Assembly (NCBI GenBank): GCA_025201345.1
Contig: JAIXMG010000004.1
Location: 434,001 to 498,000, forward strand
Direction: 5' to 3'
From: Thamnidium elegans
Taxonomy: Eukaryota; Mucoromycota; Mucoromycetes; Mucorales; Mucoraceae
DNA: 64,000 nt
Part shown: one piece after another, positions 11,862 to 23,488 of the stretch
How the letters are laid out: every line of letters starts with the position of its first letter
How positions within the stretch are numbered: position 1 is the stretch's first letter
Program-made: the position numbers and the translations under genes
Notes under the pieces: generated by a model
The model's input: only the letters and a program-made list of their open reading frames with translations
Told to the model about the DNA's origin: nothing
Database searches by the model: none

Positions 11862-12285
11862 TTTTGGTTAATTCTTGGTACACCACCATTTATACCACCA
11901 GTGTCAATTTATGACGTTTTTTTTTTTTTTTTTTTTTTTGATGGGCCACCATTTGCAATAACAGGTACTTTACATGTAAAAACGACTTTTTTTTTAATAT
12001 CGTGAGGAAGGAAATTGTAATATAAACCTCGTTTTATCATGATTGAATAAATTCCATTTTATCATAGTTAAATAAACCCCTTTTTATTATGATTAAAATC
12101 ACCTATTTATTTCATTTTTTTTCCTTTCCTTTCCTTTTTTTTAACAATGAATTCATATACAAACAAGTACCTTTTATATTATCAAATGTCTAAATGTTTC
12201 CTTATGATATGATGGTGTCGATGCAGGAATTTCGCTAAATTGGCGCTGGTGGTGTAAATGCCGGTGTACCAAGAATTAACCAAAA
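11862..12285 (+). mobile_element. 424-bp terminal-inverted-repeat element (MITE-like), copy A
   Basis: The left end (GGTTAATTCTTGGTACACC at about 11866) and right end (reverse complement at 12264-12281) are inverted repeats. Similarity continues for about 50 bp through a CATTTAYACCACCAG motif. The body holds three tandem ~26-bp units built on TTTTATCATGATTRAATAAA (about 12028-12110), then a pyrimidine run and AATGAATTCATATACAA. It has no coding capacity. Related copies occur at 29585-29894, 30000-30185 and 38386-38790, which supports a mobile family. A clean target-site duplication could not be made out. Confidence 0.75.
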
Positions 12286-13429
12286 TATGCAATACCCGAA
12301 CAACGTTTTTATATTTTAAAAAAGATACATATCATGTCGATACTAAATACCGTCAATTTGATAATTTTCTTATTTTGGTGATAATTATTGTCATAACATT
12401 GAGAATATATATTACTTAAAAAAAAGCTGATACGTCACTTTTGCTTCAGCATCCCCTTATTTCGCCATAGAATAAGCGAAGTTATAAGGAAAAATTAGTA
12501 CTCAGTTTGTTTGTTTAAAAAAAATGCAAAGGTTCTGTGGTATTCGACGATATTTAAGAATAAAAAGATATTGGAAAGCTTATAGAATTCAATGAGATCA
12601 AAATTGAGGATTTTATGTTTGTAGACAGTTATATAACAGCAGGATAGGCTGTAAAAGGGGAAGTTTATTAATATAAACTGTTGATATATATACCTGTTGG
12701 AATTTTATTTTGGCAAGAGCTGGAATAGTTAATTTCTATTCCTAGATGTAAAATCCTTTTTGATCATTATTTAAACTATCAAGCAAAGGACAGATAAAAT
12801 AATGCTTGTAAAGTGCGTCTAGTTTATATATAATAGGTGAAATTGGAAATTTTTTGGCTGATAAAATCCTTTATTGTGTTCGATATGGTTTTTCCATGAT
12901 CTGTTCGCTTCCAAACTTAATATAATATTATATGTGCCTGAAATTAATACATCTTCGATAAAACTTGTTAAAAGCTTGACCAAACAAGAAAAGGGTCGCG
13001 ATTTCCGATGCATAAATTAATACAGTGATAAAAAAGCAGTTTTCACCTGCGTTTTCAGCATATGACCAATACACTCTTTTTTTTTATGTGCTCGCTTATT
13101 ATATCGATATCCTTATTTAGAACAACTTTTTTACGTGTAGTATTTGTTTGACAGGTCCGACGAAGTGACGACATCTATGTGGGCAGATAGACTCTTTTCT
13201 TTGGTGCAAGTTACACCTTCCCCCCTATACATCCTTTCTTTCCGCATTACTTACAGATAAACCCTTCGCAGACGAATGAAATTGTGTTGTAGTAATATGA
13301 AAAAGTATATATTTATTTTATTTTTTGTATATCATAGTCCTTCCTGCTATCTACGTTGTTGTTGCTAGTAAGTGATGGAAATTGTTTTTTTTTTATATAA
13401 AAAGATAAAAAAAAAATAGAGTGCGCGTT
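12286..13429. other. Intergenic, no gene recognised
   Basis: AT-rich sequence with many stops in all frames. A 64-codon minus-strand frame at 12819-13013 was examined but has no match I recognise. Confidence 0.4.
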
Positions 13430-14299
13430 TTAGATAGTGAATCTATTTTCACTTGTCTTGGCTGCTGAATCACCGTGAGGAGTAAACTCGACAGTTAAAG
13501 AGGCGTTAAGGTTAAGGAATTCTTTTAATTGACGACTAAAATATATCAAGTGTTAATTGTTTGTGTGTGTGTGTGTACAAGTATACATAAAGAAAATACT
13601 TTACCCAATAGTTTCAATCTTTTCATTTTTCTCGGAACTCTTGATCCAAAGAGCAACTCTATAAAATACCTTACGCACGGAAACAACAGCACCACAAATC
13701 TCATCCTCATATTGAAATTGCTCACCCAACATGGCAAGAATCTAATATACCAATTTTTGCGAAATTGTAAGCAAAAAAAACAAGGATAATTTGCAAAAAC
13801 AAAAAATATTTACCAAATTAAGCCAGTAATCGTTGATAGACTCGCCAGTTCTATTTCTTGGGAATTGAATACTGAACTTACCACCGTTAGCATTAGCAGC
13901 ATCTTCCCATTCAGGACGGATTCCCTTTTTGAACACATGGTAGTTGGAACTGATTTCAAGATGGTTTACCTTGACAATATTGTTATGAACACTATATATA
14001 TATAAGAGTAAGTAAAAGGGTATACAGGCAAGGAATGTTATTTTTTACCCCCAAAAGTCTTCGACAGTATTCACATCAACGATCTCTTTCAAGTTTTGAG
14101 ACCAAGAAGCGGCATTAGCTTTCTTTCCTGGATTATCGAACCATAAAGTCCAAGTATTTTGAAGAGGATGCTTTACATTATAATTCTGGGGATCGTGGAA
14201 AACTGTCTTTACAGTGTTGTCGTCAACTTTATTTTCTTCGACAATAGGTTCAGTAGATTGCTCTACAATATCAACAGGACGTGTTTCTTGTTCAGTCAT
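13430..14299 (-). CDS. eIF4E: Translation initiation factor eIF4E (mRNA cap-binding)
   Basis: Four exons on the minus strand: 14049-14299, 13814-13991, 13605-13741, 13430-13535. The phases close, giving 223 residues, the normal family length. The protein binds the m7G cap and recruits eIF4G to mRNA. Recognisable blocks are HPLQNTWTLWFDNPGKK, SWSQNLKEIVDVNTVEDFWG, FKKGIRPEWEDAANANGGKF, and an I-L-A-M-L-G-EQF helix, with the Trp residues expected for cap stacking and eIF4G binding. The N-terminal ~40 residues are acidic and variable, as usual. The start ATG at 14299 is the first in frame. The gene is divergent from RPS6, 417 bp away. Confidence 0.96.
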
Positions 14300-14589
14300 T
14301 TTTTTTTTAGAAAAGCTACTTGGTTAAAAGAAAAAGACGGGGGGTGAGTTAGTTTTTGGGGGGTTTTTTTTTTAAAAAAAAAAAAAAAGTAAACCATGTT
14401 GGCTATTTTTTTTTTTTTTTTTTTTACAATATATATAAAAAAAAAGCACTGCAATCTGTTTCTGTAAATTACCCTTTTTCTGTTATTATTATTGTATAGA
14501 CTAAAAAAAGAAAAAAAAAAAACCTTTCAATTATTTTTTCGAAAGCTTGGTTTCTTTTTCGTTACCGGACCGTGACGTTGGATAGCCCC

Positions 14590-14623
<34 letters not shown>

Positions 14624-14716
14624 TAGACCGCAAACAAGCAAAAGAAGTAATATCGAATTTATAACAAAAAGGTATTTGGACTCAAAACATATAGAAACCC
14701 CCTCTCTATCTACGGT
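14300..14716. promoter_or_regulatory. Divergent promoter, eIF4E / RPS6
   Basis: 417 bp between the starts of two translation genes. Among poly-T/poly-A tracts there is one GC-rich island (about 14563-14593) with ACCGGACCGTGACGTTGG and CCCCGG; TGACGT is a CRE-like half site. A close relative of the island core (ACCGCGCCGTGACGAATA) recurs in RPS6 intron 2 near 15113. Binding proteins are unknown. Confidence 0.6.
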
Positions 14717-15920
14717 ATGAAGGTCCGTAAAATCAACTTCTCAATATGACGATACATCCAACCATTACAAAAAAAAAAATAGATGGATGGAAAAAAATTA
14801 ATTCAAACCAATTCGATATTTACCTATTTTTTTTTTTTTTTTTTTTTCTCTTTTTCATTTTTATATGTTTTTTTTTTTGGAAACTATATAGTTGAACATT
14901 GCCAACCCAGCCACTGGCTGCCAAAAATTGATTGAAATCGAAGATGAACGTCGTCTGTAAGTTTTTTCTCTAGCAGAGAACAAAAAAAAAACACATGGAA
15001 ATCAGTAACAGCAATGTATATACAATATGCGTTTATATGCATGTATCATTCAAAGTCAACACGCAGCGATATTTTATTTTATTTAGATTAGATTAGATTA
15101 GAATTACATACCGCGCCGTGACGAATAAAGAGAGACGATATATACATTGCTGTTACTCGACAATATTCAACATGGAACTAATCCCCACAATTTTTTTTTT
15201 AAAAAAATTAGCCGTGGTTTCTATGATAAGCGTATGGCCCAAGAGGTCTCTGGTGATTCCCTCGGTGGTGAATTCAAGGGTTATGTTTTCCGTATCTCCG
15301 GTGGTAACGATAAGCAAGGTTTCCCCATGAAGCAAGGTGTCCTTTTACCTTATCGTGTCAAGCTCTTGATGTCCAAGGGTCACTCTTGTTACCGTCCCCG
15401 TCGTACCGGTGAGCGTAAGAGAAAGTCTGTTCGTGGTTGTATCGTCGGTTCTGACCTCTCTGTCTTATCTCTCGTTGTTGTCAAGCAAGGTGAGCAAGAG
15501 ATTCCCGGTCTTACCGATACCACTGTCCCCAAGCGTCTCGGTCCCAAGCGTGCTTCTAAGATCAGAAAGTTCTTCGTACGTAAAAAATCATATACTTTAT
15601 TAACACATACACTAACTTTAAATAATTAGAACTTGAGCAAGGAAGATGATGTCCGCAAGTACGTCATCCGTCGTGAAATTCAACCCAAGGGTGAAGGTAA
15701 GAAGGCTTACACCAAGGCCCCCAAGATCCAACGTCTTGTCACCCCCCTTACCCTTCAACGTAAGAGACACAGACAAGCTCTTAAGCGCAGAAGAGCTGAA
15801 GCTTCTCGTGAAGCCGAGTCCGAGTACAAGCAATTGCTCGCTAAGCGTGTCAAGGAGACCAAGGAAAAGAAGATTGAACGTCGTCGTACTTCTTCCATGC
15901 AAAAGTCTGCTTCTGCTTAA
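14717..15920 (+). CDS. RPS6: 40S ribosomal protein S6
   Basis: Four exons: 14717-14722, 14892-14956, 15212-15575, 15630-15920, giving 241 residues. Exon 1 is only six bases (ATG AAG) followed by a GTCCGT donor; this is the least certain junction but yields the expected [11 protein letters not shown] start. Conserved blocks are [74 protein letters not shown] and [12 protein letters not shown]. The C-terminus carries RRRTSS, the phosphorylation site region of S6 kinases. Codon usage is visibly biased toward C-ending codons compared with neighbours, as expected for a highly expressed gene. Intron 2 contains a strong inverted repeat (separate entry). Confidence 0.96.
15004..15157 (+). ncRNA. Long stem-loop inside RPS6 intron 2
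   Basis: AGTAACAGCAATGTATATA at 15004-15022 pairs perfectly with its reverse complement at 15139-15157 (19 bp), closing a loop of about 116 nt that contains four tandem GATTA units and a GC-rich CCGCGCCGTGACG patch. It is wholly intronic (intron 14957-15211). It could be a structured intronic RNA, a snoRNA-like or precursor hairpin, or a splicing/autoregulatory element. No canonical C/D box pair was found, so the class is open. Confidence 0.5.
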
Positions 15921-16332
15921 ACAATCTTCTTTTTTTTTTAAAAAAAAAATGTTATCTTCATTAAAAAAAAAAAGAAAAAGTTATATAAAATTTTCTTTTT
16001 TTTTTTGTTCCGATTGTATATGAAGAAAAGGGGAAATGTATAAGTTTTTTTTGCTTTTGTTTATCAATATATGTAATTTGTTTGTGATGAAGGGGATAGA
16101 TTATATTTATGTTGTGCAAAGTACATGGATGGACTTTTTGACAGATGGCTGTGTACCCGTACCTTTTTCCAATTTTGGAGTGATATACTACTTTTGCAAA
16201 TGTATTCTTTTTTACGCAGCCCGTGCACCTTCGGTTACATTGAATTTTTTTTTTTAAAAAAAAATATTTTATTTCAATGAAATATAAATGAGAGGAAGGA
16301 TATGGTCAATAGGGGAAGAGATCCGCTAAAGG
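15921..16332. other. RPS6 3' flank
   Basis: AT-rich sequence after the RPS6 stop, with several A and T runs. It presumably includes the RPS6 3' UTR. Open frames at 16036-16257 look incidental. Confidence 0.5.
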
Positions 16333-17367
16333 TTATCTATAAAATGCGGCTCTCATAGAATTAAAAAAATTAAAACCTTTAAAGTATCCTTTAGACTGAC
16401 CTTCTCTAAATATAGTTTCCCAAGGAATAGGGATTCTAGTCGTACTGTTGCTGTTGTTGGATTTATGACTATCGACAAAGTTCCATTGACCATTGGGTTG
16501 GCAGGAAGATTGTTGCAGTAATGTAGTAAGTGGTGCTGTTATGGGAAAATATGATACTTACCGATGATCAATGTTGATATTTGTTTTGAAAACCTGTTAA
16601 TATCGAACAGACAGCTTTCTGTTCGAATTCTTGAGTTGACAACAGTAACATTAGTTCTAAGGAAAGCCAATCCTTCGTCGATCTGGTCGTTTACCAGTGT
16701 ACATATATCGGGTATATCTTCACTAACCACCTAATACTTGCCTATATGCTCTCACCGACCAGCCCTTTGGGGACCTTCCATTAAGGCCGGTGCCTTTGGA
16801 GTCGACCGCATTTTTTCAGACCCTTCGCTTGCACCGACATAAAAAGAAAAAGGGTCGAACACCCATTGATTCAAACCTTAAACAGTTGTAATATTACGGG
16901 TAAATATTGTAAAGTTTCCTAATTGTATGGTCTTCCTTCAAAGGATGGACATCTAATGATTGACGTCTTCCCGCCAAAAAATGCAGTTACGCTTGGTAAA
17001 GGAGGGAACTGGGGATCAGCAAGATAGCAATACTAGGCACATGTTTCTTTACGGTATTGCAAAAGGAATGTTTTCTTGAAGGTTTACAGTTAAGACTAAC
17101 CTCTTGTAATACTTTTTTTCTCTCAAAGGTATAGACTATGACGCCTTTTATAGTATGCATGTAACGTATAAGTCTATTTATAAGACCATAAATATGAATA
17201 ACTAGATACGGAAGTACAAGTGAATATTGTAGTAGGCCTTCGCATAGATAGGGCAGGCTCAAAAGAGCAGTATCCAACAAAAATGAGCCTTGCTGCCGAA
17301 GTAGAGTCATGCGATGGTTACTTGAGGGTGAAACCTCTTCAAATGGCTTCCTTCCATTAGTATGCAT
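16333..17367 (-). CDS. Unrecognised spliced gene
   Basis: I do not recognise this protein. Two 3' exons are well supported on the minus strand: 16562-16730 (ending LIIG, donor GTAAGT) joined in phase to 16333-16535 (ending MRAAFYR, stop TAA). The joined C-terminus includes DQIDEGLAFLRTNVTVVNSR and IPIPWETIFREGQSKGYFKG, which read like real protein. Upstream, less sure coding blocks in compatible orientation are 17110-17367 (hydrophobic helices, LLDTALLSLPYLCEGLLQY), about 16905-17040 (LADPQFPPLPSVTAFFGGKT) and a short 16760-16815 block. I could not join these without gaps, so the 5' part may be misread, mutated or contain more introns. It lies between RPS6 and NUP192. Confidence 0.4.
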
Positions 17368-17625
17368 GCTTTGGGTTTAATTTACCTTTGAAGCTACATA
17401 TGGAACCTCTATTTTTCTACACCGCCACCCCATACATTATTCCTATTTTCTAAAGAGATTTAAACTTAGATCACGGTCAGTAAGTGTGGTGGTGCCATAT
17501 AACCCGTGAAAATAGACGAGCCCAAAAAACCAATACCAGATTTATAGAAAAGACATTCGATGTCGATATTAGCAATACATTATATTACTTTTTAACTATT
17601 TTATTTTTTTAATATGTGAATGATT

Positions 17626-17892
17626 TTAATGTTTTTTAAGTTGATTTATAGCGTGTTGTATCTGGTTAATTCCTCTATCAGCCTATTTAAAGAATAGATT
17701 TAGTAAACATATCTTATGATGTAACCGCTTAAAACTTACAAAGTCATCAGAATATCCAGTACGACGGCTAATAAATTCCATAATAGTTGTAACCAACTTG
17801 ATTTGTTCTGCCGAAGATTTACTAGTTTGACGTCTATCATCTCTTAATATATTTACAAGTGCTGATTGTTGTTTTCTAACCCATCCTTCAGC

Positions 17893-17959
<67 letters not shown>

Positions 17960-20900
17960 CCATACAAAAAGTGATTTTTTAAAATAAAAAAATACTTTAC
18001 CCTTTGTAATACGGTATTGTTTTCCCCACGATAGCTACAAAGAATGGCCACAATTAATTTAAGTGTAGGCATTAATAATTGTTGATAGCGTTCGTCTAAT
18101 TCTTTAGAACTATCAACATTGCTTTGCGTAGTAATAAATTCTTGTTGTTGTGCCTTCATAAATTGACATTGACCAAGTACTTCAAAAATCCGATTACTAA
18201 ATAAAATCTCGGCTCCTTCTGGGTTCATAGCAAGACTAAGAAGAATAGACATTTTAGCCTCGAAAATATACAAGGGAAGTAAAGCAGCTAATACAAATAT
18301 ATATAAAAAAAAATCAATTAATATATATAATTAATTCTCCCATTTTTATATCTTACCATCTGTCTGTTCTAATAAATTGCTTAAAGCAGCATCGTCGCTC
18401 TTAATCATCTCAATTGTATATTGCAAGAAATTCTTTTGAATCAAATGAATTTGAACGGCATCACTGCCAGCACGAAGAGCTGCAGTGTTTAAAGCATTCA
18501 AACCGATATAAGCAGTAGTCTTCCAAATATCTAAACCATTGGTAGCATCCGAGCAAAGGGTATTTAAGAGTTTTGCATCATGTGCTGTTACTTGTTCTAC
18601 AATATACATTTCAAGTTGTCTATAAGAATCATCTTTACCATGTCCATTAATATACAAAAGGAAACTGGTCATGGCTGAATACAAATCTCCTCGAACTTCA
18701 AATGTAGTATTCTCTTGACAGATACATTCTACAATACCGCTAAAAATCAATTTGAGTCTTTCCATAGGAAGTTGTGAAGCTGGTCTAGTAACCTTATCCT
18801 TTCTTAATCTGGTGATAAGTGCCAAGATAACTTCACTCATACTCTTGAGCATCTTGCCATTATATTCTTTTGTGTTGGTCATCTTGGTTAACAGCATGTT
18901 TAATAATTGGAATACCATATGTTCACGATGTTCACAACCGATCAAGTCAAAACATTCAATCAAAGTAATATGAATCACTTCCTTCCAAGCTTCTAAACAA
19001 TGGTGTTTACCATGCTCTATCTCTCTTTTGTGGTTATCTACCATACACCAATTAAGAATTGACCCCATTTCAGTTTCGACAGCATCGTTGTTAGGTGTAC
19101 CAGCAAACTGAGATTCTTGCTTATTTCTCAAAAACTTGTAAATAGCACGTACATCATATATTTCACAACCACGATCATTAAGAATCAAATAATCACTGAC
19201 TTCAAATCCATGCAAATAAACCAATTCTGAAACCTTGATATCCTTTGTAAGACCATCCGCCCAACTAAACTCTAACGAACTCACCAATTCTAACATTTTG
19301 ATTAAAGGTTGTTGGAATGCATCAGTTGAAGAAAAGATATTGGTATCCAATTGTTGTTCAGAAGTATCCATATCATCATCAGCAAGAATATTTTTACGGC
19401 CGTATAATAATTCTAATAATCTACCAGCTTCGTTCTTTTGATTCATGCCCACTGTGGTATGTAATTCTAAGGCGATACATTGTAAGATCCAAGCTCTTTG
19501 ATGAAGTTTAGACCTCAACTTGAAGAAATCGGTCTTGACTCTGCTTCCGTCTGCACAGATCATTTCGCCAGCAAAAGCAGGTGATTCGACAAACATGTTT
19601 TGTTCAATACGAGACGAGATACTGTCAAATTGTCTATAGAAGAAGTTTTCACGGTTACGTAAATAGCGTAAAGTAGAGATAGAAAGCGATTGTTTGGAAC
19701 ATAATCTATAAATAAGCTCGTAACATTTTTCGGCCAAGATGGGATGCGTATCAATTAAAGGTAATGTTGGCTCAACATTGTCTTCAATCATGGTATCAGA
19801 TAAATAAGGATGATTTTCAACACCTTGACGCATCATATCTAAAATAGCGTGGAAACAAACCAACGTTGCCTTGTTTGCTTCTTTATCTTGAATTTTGCTT
19901 AGTGAATGTTCTTTTGATAAATCATACCCTAATAAAAATTCTGCTAATGATGGTGAAGCGGATTGTTTGGCGTTTTGTAATAATAAATCTAAGATAGCCA
20001 AACGAACGGATGAACTAATACGAGGTCGGAAATCGCTGGGATAGCTGTATTTGTTGTTTAATGTTTCCTTGGCAAGCCAGAATGGGATGTTGCTGGTATC
20101 GTATTCGTAATCATCGCACGTAGTTACTTCAGGGAGATTAATACTTAATCTTTCACTAACACCAAATATAATGGATTCAGCGTATTTACTTGTACTCAAG
20201 ATACTGGTAAGACTAGATCCTAAACTAGGCATAGGAACCAACGTAGTAATATGACCCAAAGCTTTTAATTGATCATGCGTAGTATCTATTTCCTTGTTTG
20301 TAACCGAAAGATTGTTTAAAATTTTGGCGCTTAAGAAACAAATTTCTTCTTGATCTTCATAGTTTATAAGTAAAGCAATACGTTCGATAATTTGAGAGTG
20401 AAACAACATAAGTTGACCAAGGAAGACGACAGAAGGTAACGGAGCGAAAGTGAATGCACCCAATTGAAATTCAGAAGAAGCCTTTCTTTTGGAGAACGCC
20501 ATAATATAAGGTACAAGTGTTTTACAGAACGTATTTTGCAAAGTCAAGACACGAAGTAAAATCCTTAAAGCCCGAAGAAGACATTGTTTATGATAAGGCA
20601 TCTTTTCAACTTCTTCCAATTTCTTATTTGCGCATTCTTCAATCACATTAAACAATTCGTGAACGATACGACCACCAGAAAGAATACGAATGATGACTTG
20701 GAAACCAGGATGGATCAAGTAGTTAAGTATTTCTTGTTCAACTGCTTCGTTTGGTGTAATCATGCGCAAGTTTTCGTTTAGTACTTGTTTAACATCATCT
20801 CTTTCAAAGGGTTCTAAATTAAATGATTCGACACTGTTTTCCATCACCATAAGACATGCTTCAGTTAATTGCCAACGAGCTTCAGCATAAGTATACTTTA

Positions 20901-23305
20901 AAGTAGGAAGAATAACAAATACATCATCTACTACGAGAGAAATAAACGGAGTAGCACCAGGGTGATTAGTACCTTTACCGAGATTAACAGGCATACTTTG
21001 GCTTGGTTGTTTGAATCCGGATACTAATGCATCACGCTTGCTTTGGGTATGAATAGCAGAACCAATCAAACGAATTACCGATAAAGTTTGAGTATAAACA
21101 CGACTTGTCTTTTCAACTTCGAATTCTCGCATAATCACCGATGGTTTATACACTTGGCGTGATCTTTCTTGTTCAACTTGTACAGTTTTATATTTTGGAA
21201 TCAATAAATCAGATTCTTCCAAGAACATCCAAACTTTAGCAGAAATGGCTAAGCCAACGCCATCAATGCCACCGCCCCAACCAGAACAAAATGCAGCGAT
21301 CACATCAAACAGAGCAGCACGAAGACGAGTTGAGTTAGAAAGAATTAAGAAATTCCACAAGATATGTTGTGCACGAATACTATGATTAAACCAAAATGAA
21401 ATACGGGCTTCTGAAGAGTATTGTACAGTTTGCTTTAAAATATACAAGAATTTTAAAATCAATTGTTCTTCCGCAGCAGGTATAGCTACTTGTGGTTCAT
21501 CTGATATATCCTGTAACAGATTGGAATAGAATTCAAGAGCAGAAAATGGTTTTCCCCAAGAGAATAAAGCACTTGATCCGAGATCAGCTTCTACACCATC
21601 CATAAAGAATTTAAACATGTGTGCGGCACATTTATCACCGGTTGCGATGGAGCCCAAGAAATCAAAGGCAGCACGTACTGTTGGTACCACTTTAATATCA
21701 AGTAACCAACGTATAAAACTGTTTAAACCGTCTTGGGTTCTATTCCAGAAAATAATACCGGCATTAACGCGATCGCGATAAACACTTGCTAAAAAGGTAA
21801 GGAAATATTCAAGATCATGACATTGCTTAATAGTTTCAGTTGAACCAGCAACAGTAACAATTTCTGCTGTCGCTGGTGTATTTGTATCTTCTTCTCTATA
21901 TTTCAGTTGCTGTAAGTATCCAAATTTGATATGAATCATGGTTGTAGCTAATTTTTCAAGCTCATAAATAACAAATGGATGAAAATCAATACGGATATCG
22001 GCGTTGAAATTACGATAGTTGGATTTATCAAATGTTGCCGGATCAGATTCTTTAAAGTAATTGTATTTTACCATTTTACGTTCAGTATCGATCATGGCAT
22101 TAGGTTGTTGAAAATATAACAAGTATTGGTTCATAAATCCAAATACGTCTGTAGTGACAGCATGTTCCAATAATTGTTGAATTTCTATATCGGATCTATT
22201 GACAAACTCGCTTGAAATAACAGTATTTGCACGTACAGGGTCTGATAAATACAAAATCCATTGGAGCACAATCACTGCTTTAATAAGGGGAACTTTTGAA
22301 CCATGAGTCATAATTCTGTTGTGAAAAATTTGAATGAAATCCATTGTAGAGTTACTGGGGTTTTCTTCTTGTGGTTGATTTTCTTGAGATAATGAAGTGA
22401 TCATGGCGATGATAACATAGGCTGTAGCAGGGTCGGACAGTTCAGCATCTTCCAATAACTTGAGCATACTGAGTTTATCATTCGTATCAATATAAAACAA
22501 AGAAGCAATATGATAAAGAATTTGAACAATATAAACACGTTCATCACCTAAGCGCTCTATACGTAGTTCTGAAATGTCGTCTCCCAACTTTCCAGATCCA
22601 GGTTCTGGTACTTTTCCAATAACTGATCCAGTATTTTGAATAGCATTGATCGTTCTACTAAGGTATTCTAAGGTTGAAATGATTTTGGATACATAAGTAC
22701 CGATACTATTGTTGTTGTTGTTGTTGTTAATGGGGACAGTTTGTTTGATCAATTCGTCCATAAATTGATAACAGACGGAACGTACTTCCTCACTAATAGA
22801 GGAGTCTTTGGCGGATTTTAATATGACGTCGAGACAGGCTAATAAGTAGCCTCGTTCACCGTGATAAAGTAGAACAGCGGTATCAATAGCGTTGCTGCTG
22901 ACACGAGAAGATTCGGTAGTTCCGCGCATTAATAATGTTGCAGCAACATATTCGTTAATGTCAAGTTGATCGGATAAGAATAAAGCTTTAGTAACAAAGT
23001 CCTTATTGACGTTATGTGCAGTTCTATTAATGTAAGCTTTGTCTATAAAAAAAAGAGTTCATTATTATTTATTTTTTTTAACAAATGAAAATGTTTTTCA
23101 ATAAAAACTTACTTGAATTAAGTGTTGCTCTGTGAGAAGAATTTTTAGGTTCATTATCCAATAAATTAACAAATCTTTGCTTGTTCATTTGTAATTGATG
23201 TTTTAATTCATCTGCAGCCTCGACAGAAGCTCGTGCCTGACATATAGCATCGTGTAAAGCGCGGTTTTCCTCTGCCCAGGTAGGAATACTTTGGGTTTGA
23301 GTCAT
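17626..23305 (-). CDS. NUP192: Nuclear pore inner-ring scaffold nucleoporin NUP192/NUP205
   Basis: Five exons on the minus strand: 23113-23305, 18357-23042, 18001-18287, 17740-17892, 17626-17682. All phases close and give 1,791 residues, close to the usual size of this family. It is a huge alpha-helical solenoid of the inner ring of the nuclear pore complex. Family signs are the all-helical composition over the full length, the N-terminal block around DQLDINEYVAATLLM, and the segment CSGWGGGIDGVGLAISAKVW followed by MFLEESDLL, which matches the most conserved patch of Nup205/Nup192. The large second exon is 4,686 bp without interruption. The third intron (17893-18000) is half made of one A/T homopolymer. 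The start at 23305 opens the only long frame before exon 2. It is 183 bp downstream of the AMS1 stop in tandem orientation. Confidence 0.92.
17895..17953 (+). repeat. Homopolymer (A)~58 inside a NUP192 intron
   Basis: An uninterrupted run of about 58 A on the plus strand (T on the transcript sense) sits directly next to the 3' splice site of NUP192 intron 3, where it doubles as an extreme polypyrimidine tract. Its length may be an assembly estimate. Confidence 0.9.
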
Positions 23306-23488
23306 TTCCTTCTTTCTTTTTTTTTAAAATGCAATAAACGTTTACTTGAAGTTCAAGCAAAATGTGTTTAACCACGCGTGAAAATAAATAAGAAAAAAAA
23401 AAGATATTTATTAGCCAAAAATAAAACACGAGAGAAAAAATATGAAATTGTGACTCTTTTTTTTGGAGCAGTGGTTCTTTTTTAATAT

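Noticed and set aside
12819..13013. 64-codon minus-strand frame as a transposase or Fanzor/TnpB fragment
   Set aside because: A weak resemblance in one short phrase only; no zinc ribbon or catalytic motif is present.
14957..15211. C/D-box snoRNA in RPS6 intron 2
   Set aside because: A GTGACGA stretch resembles a C box, but no matching D box sits near the far arm; kept only as an unclassified stem-loop.
19235..20781. Plus-strand frames inside NUP192
   Set aside because: They lie antisense to a single 4.7-kb exon with clear homology, so they are chance frames.
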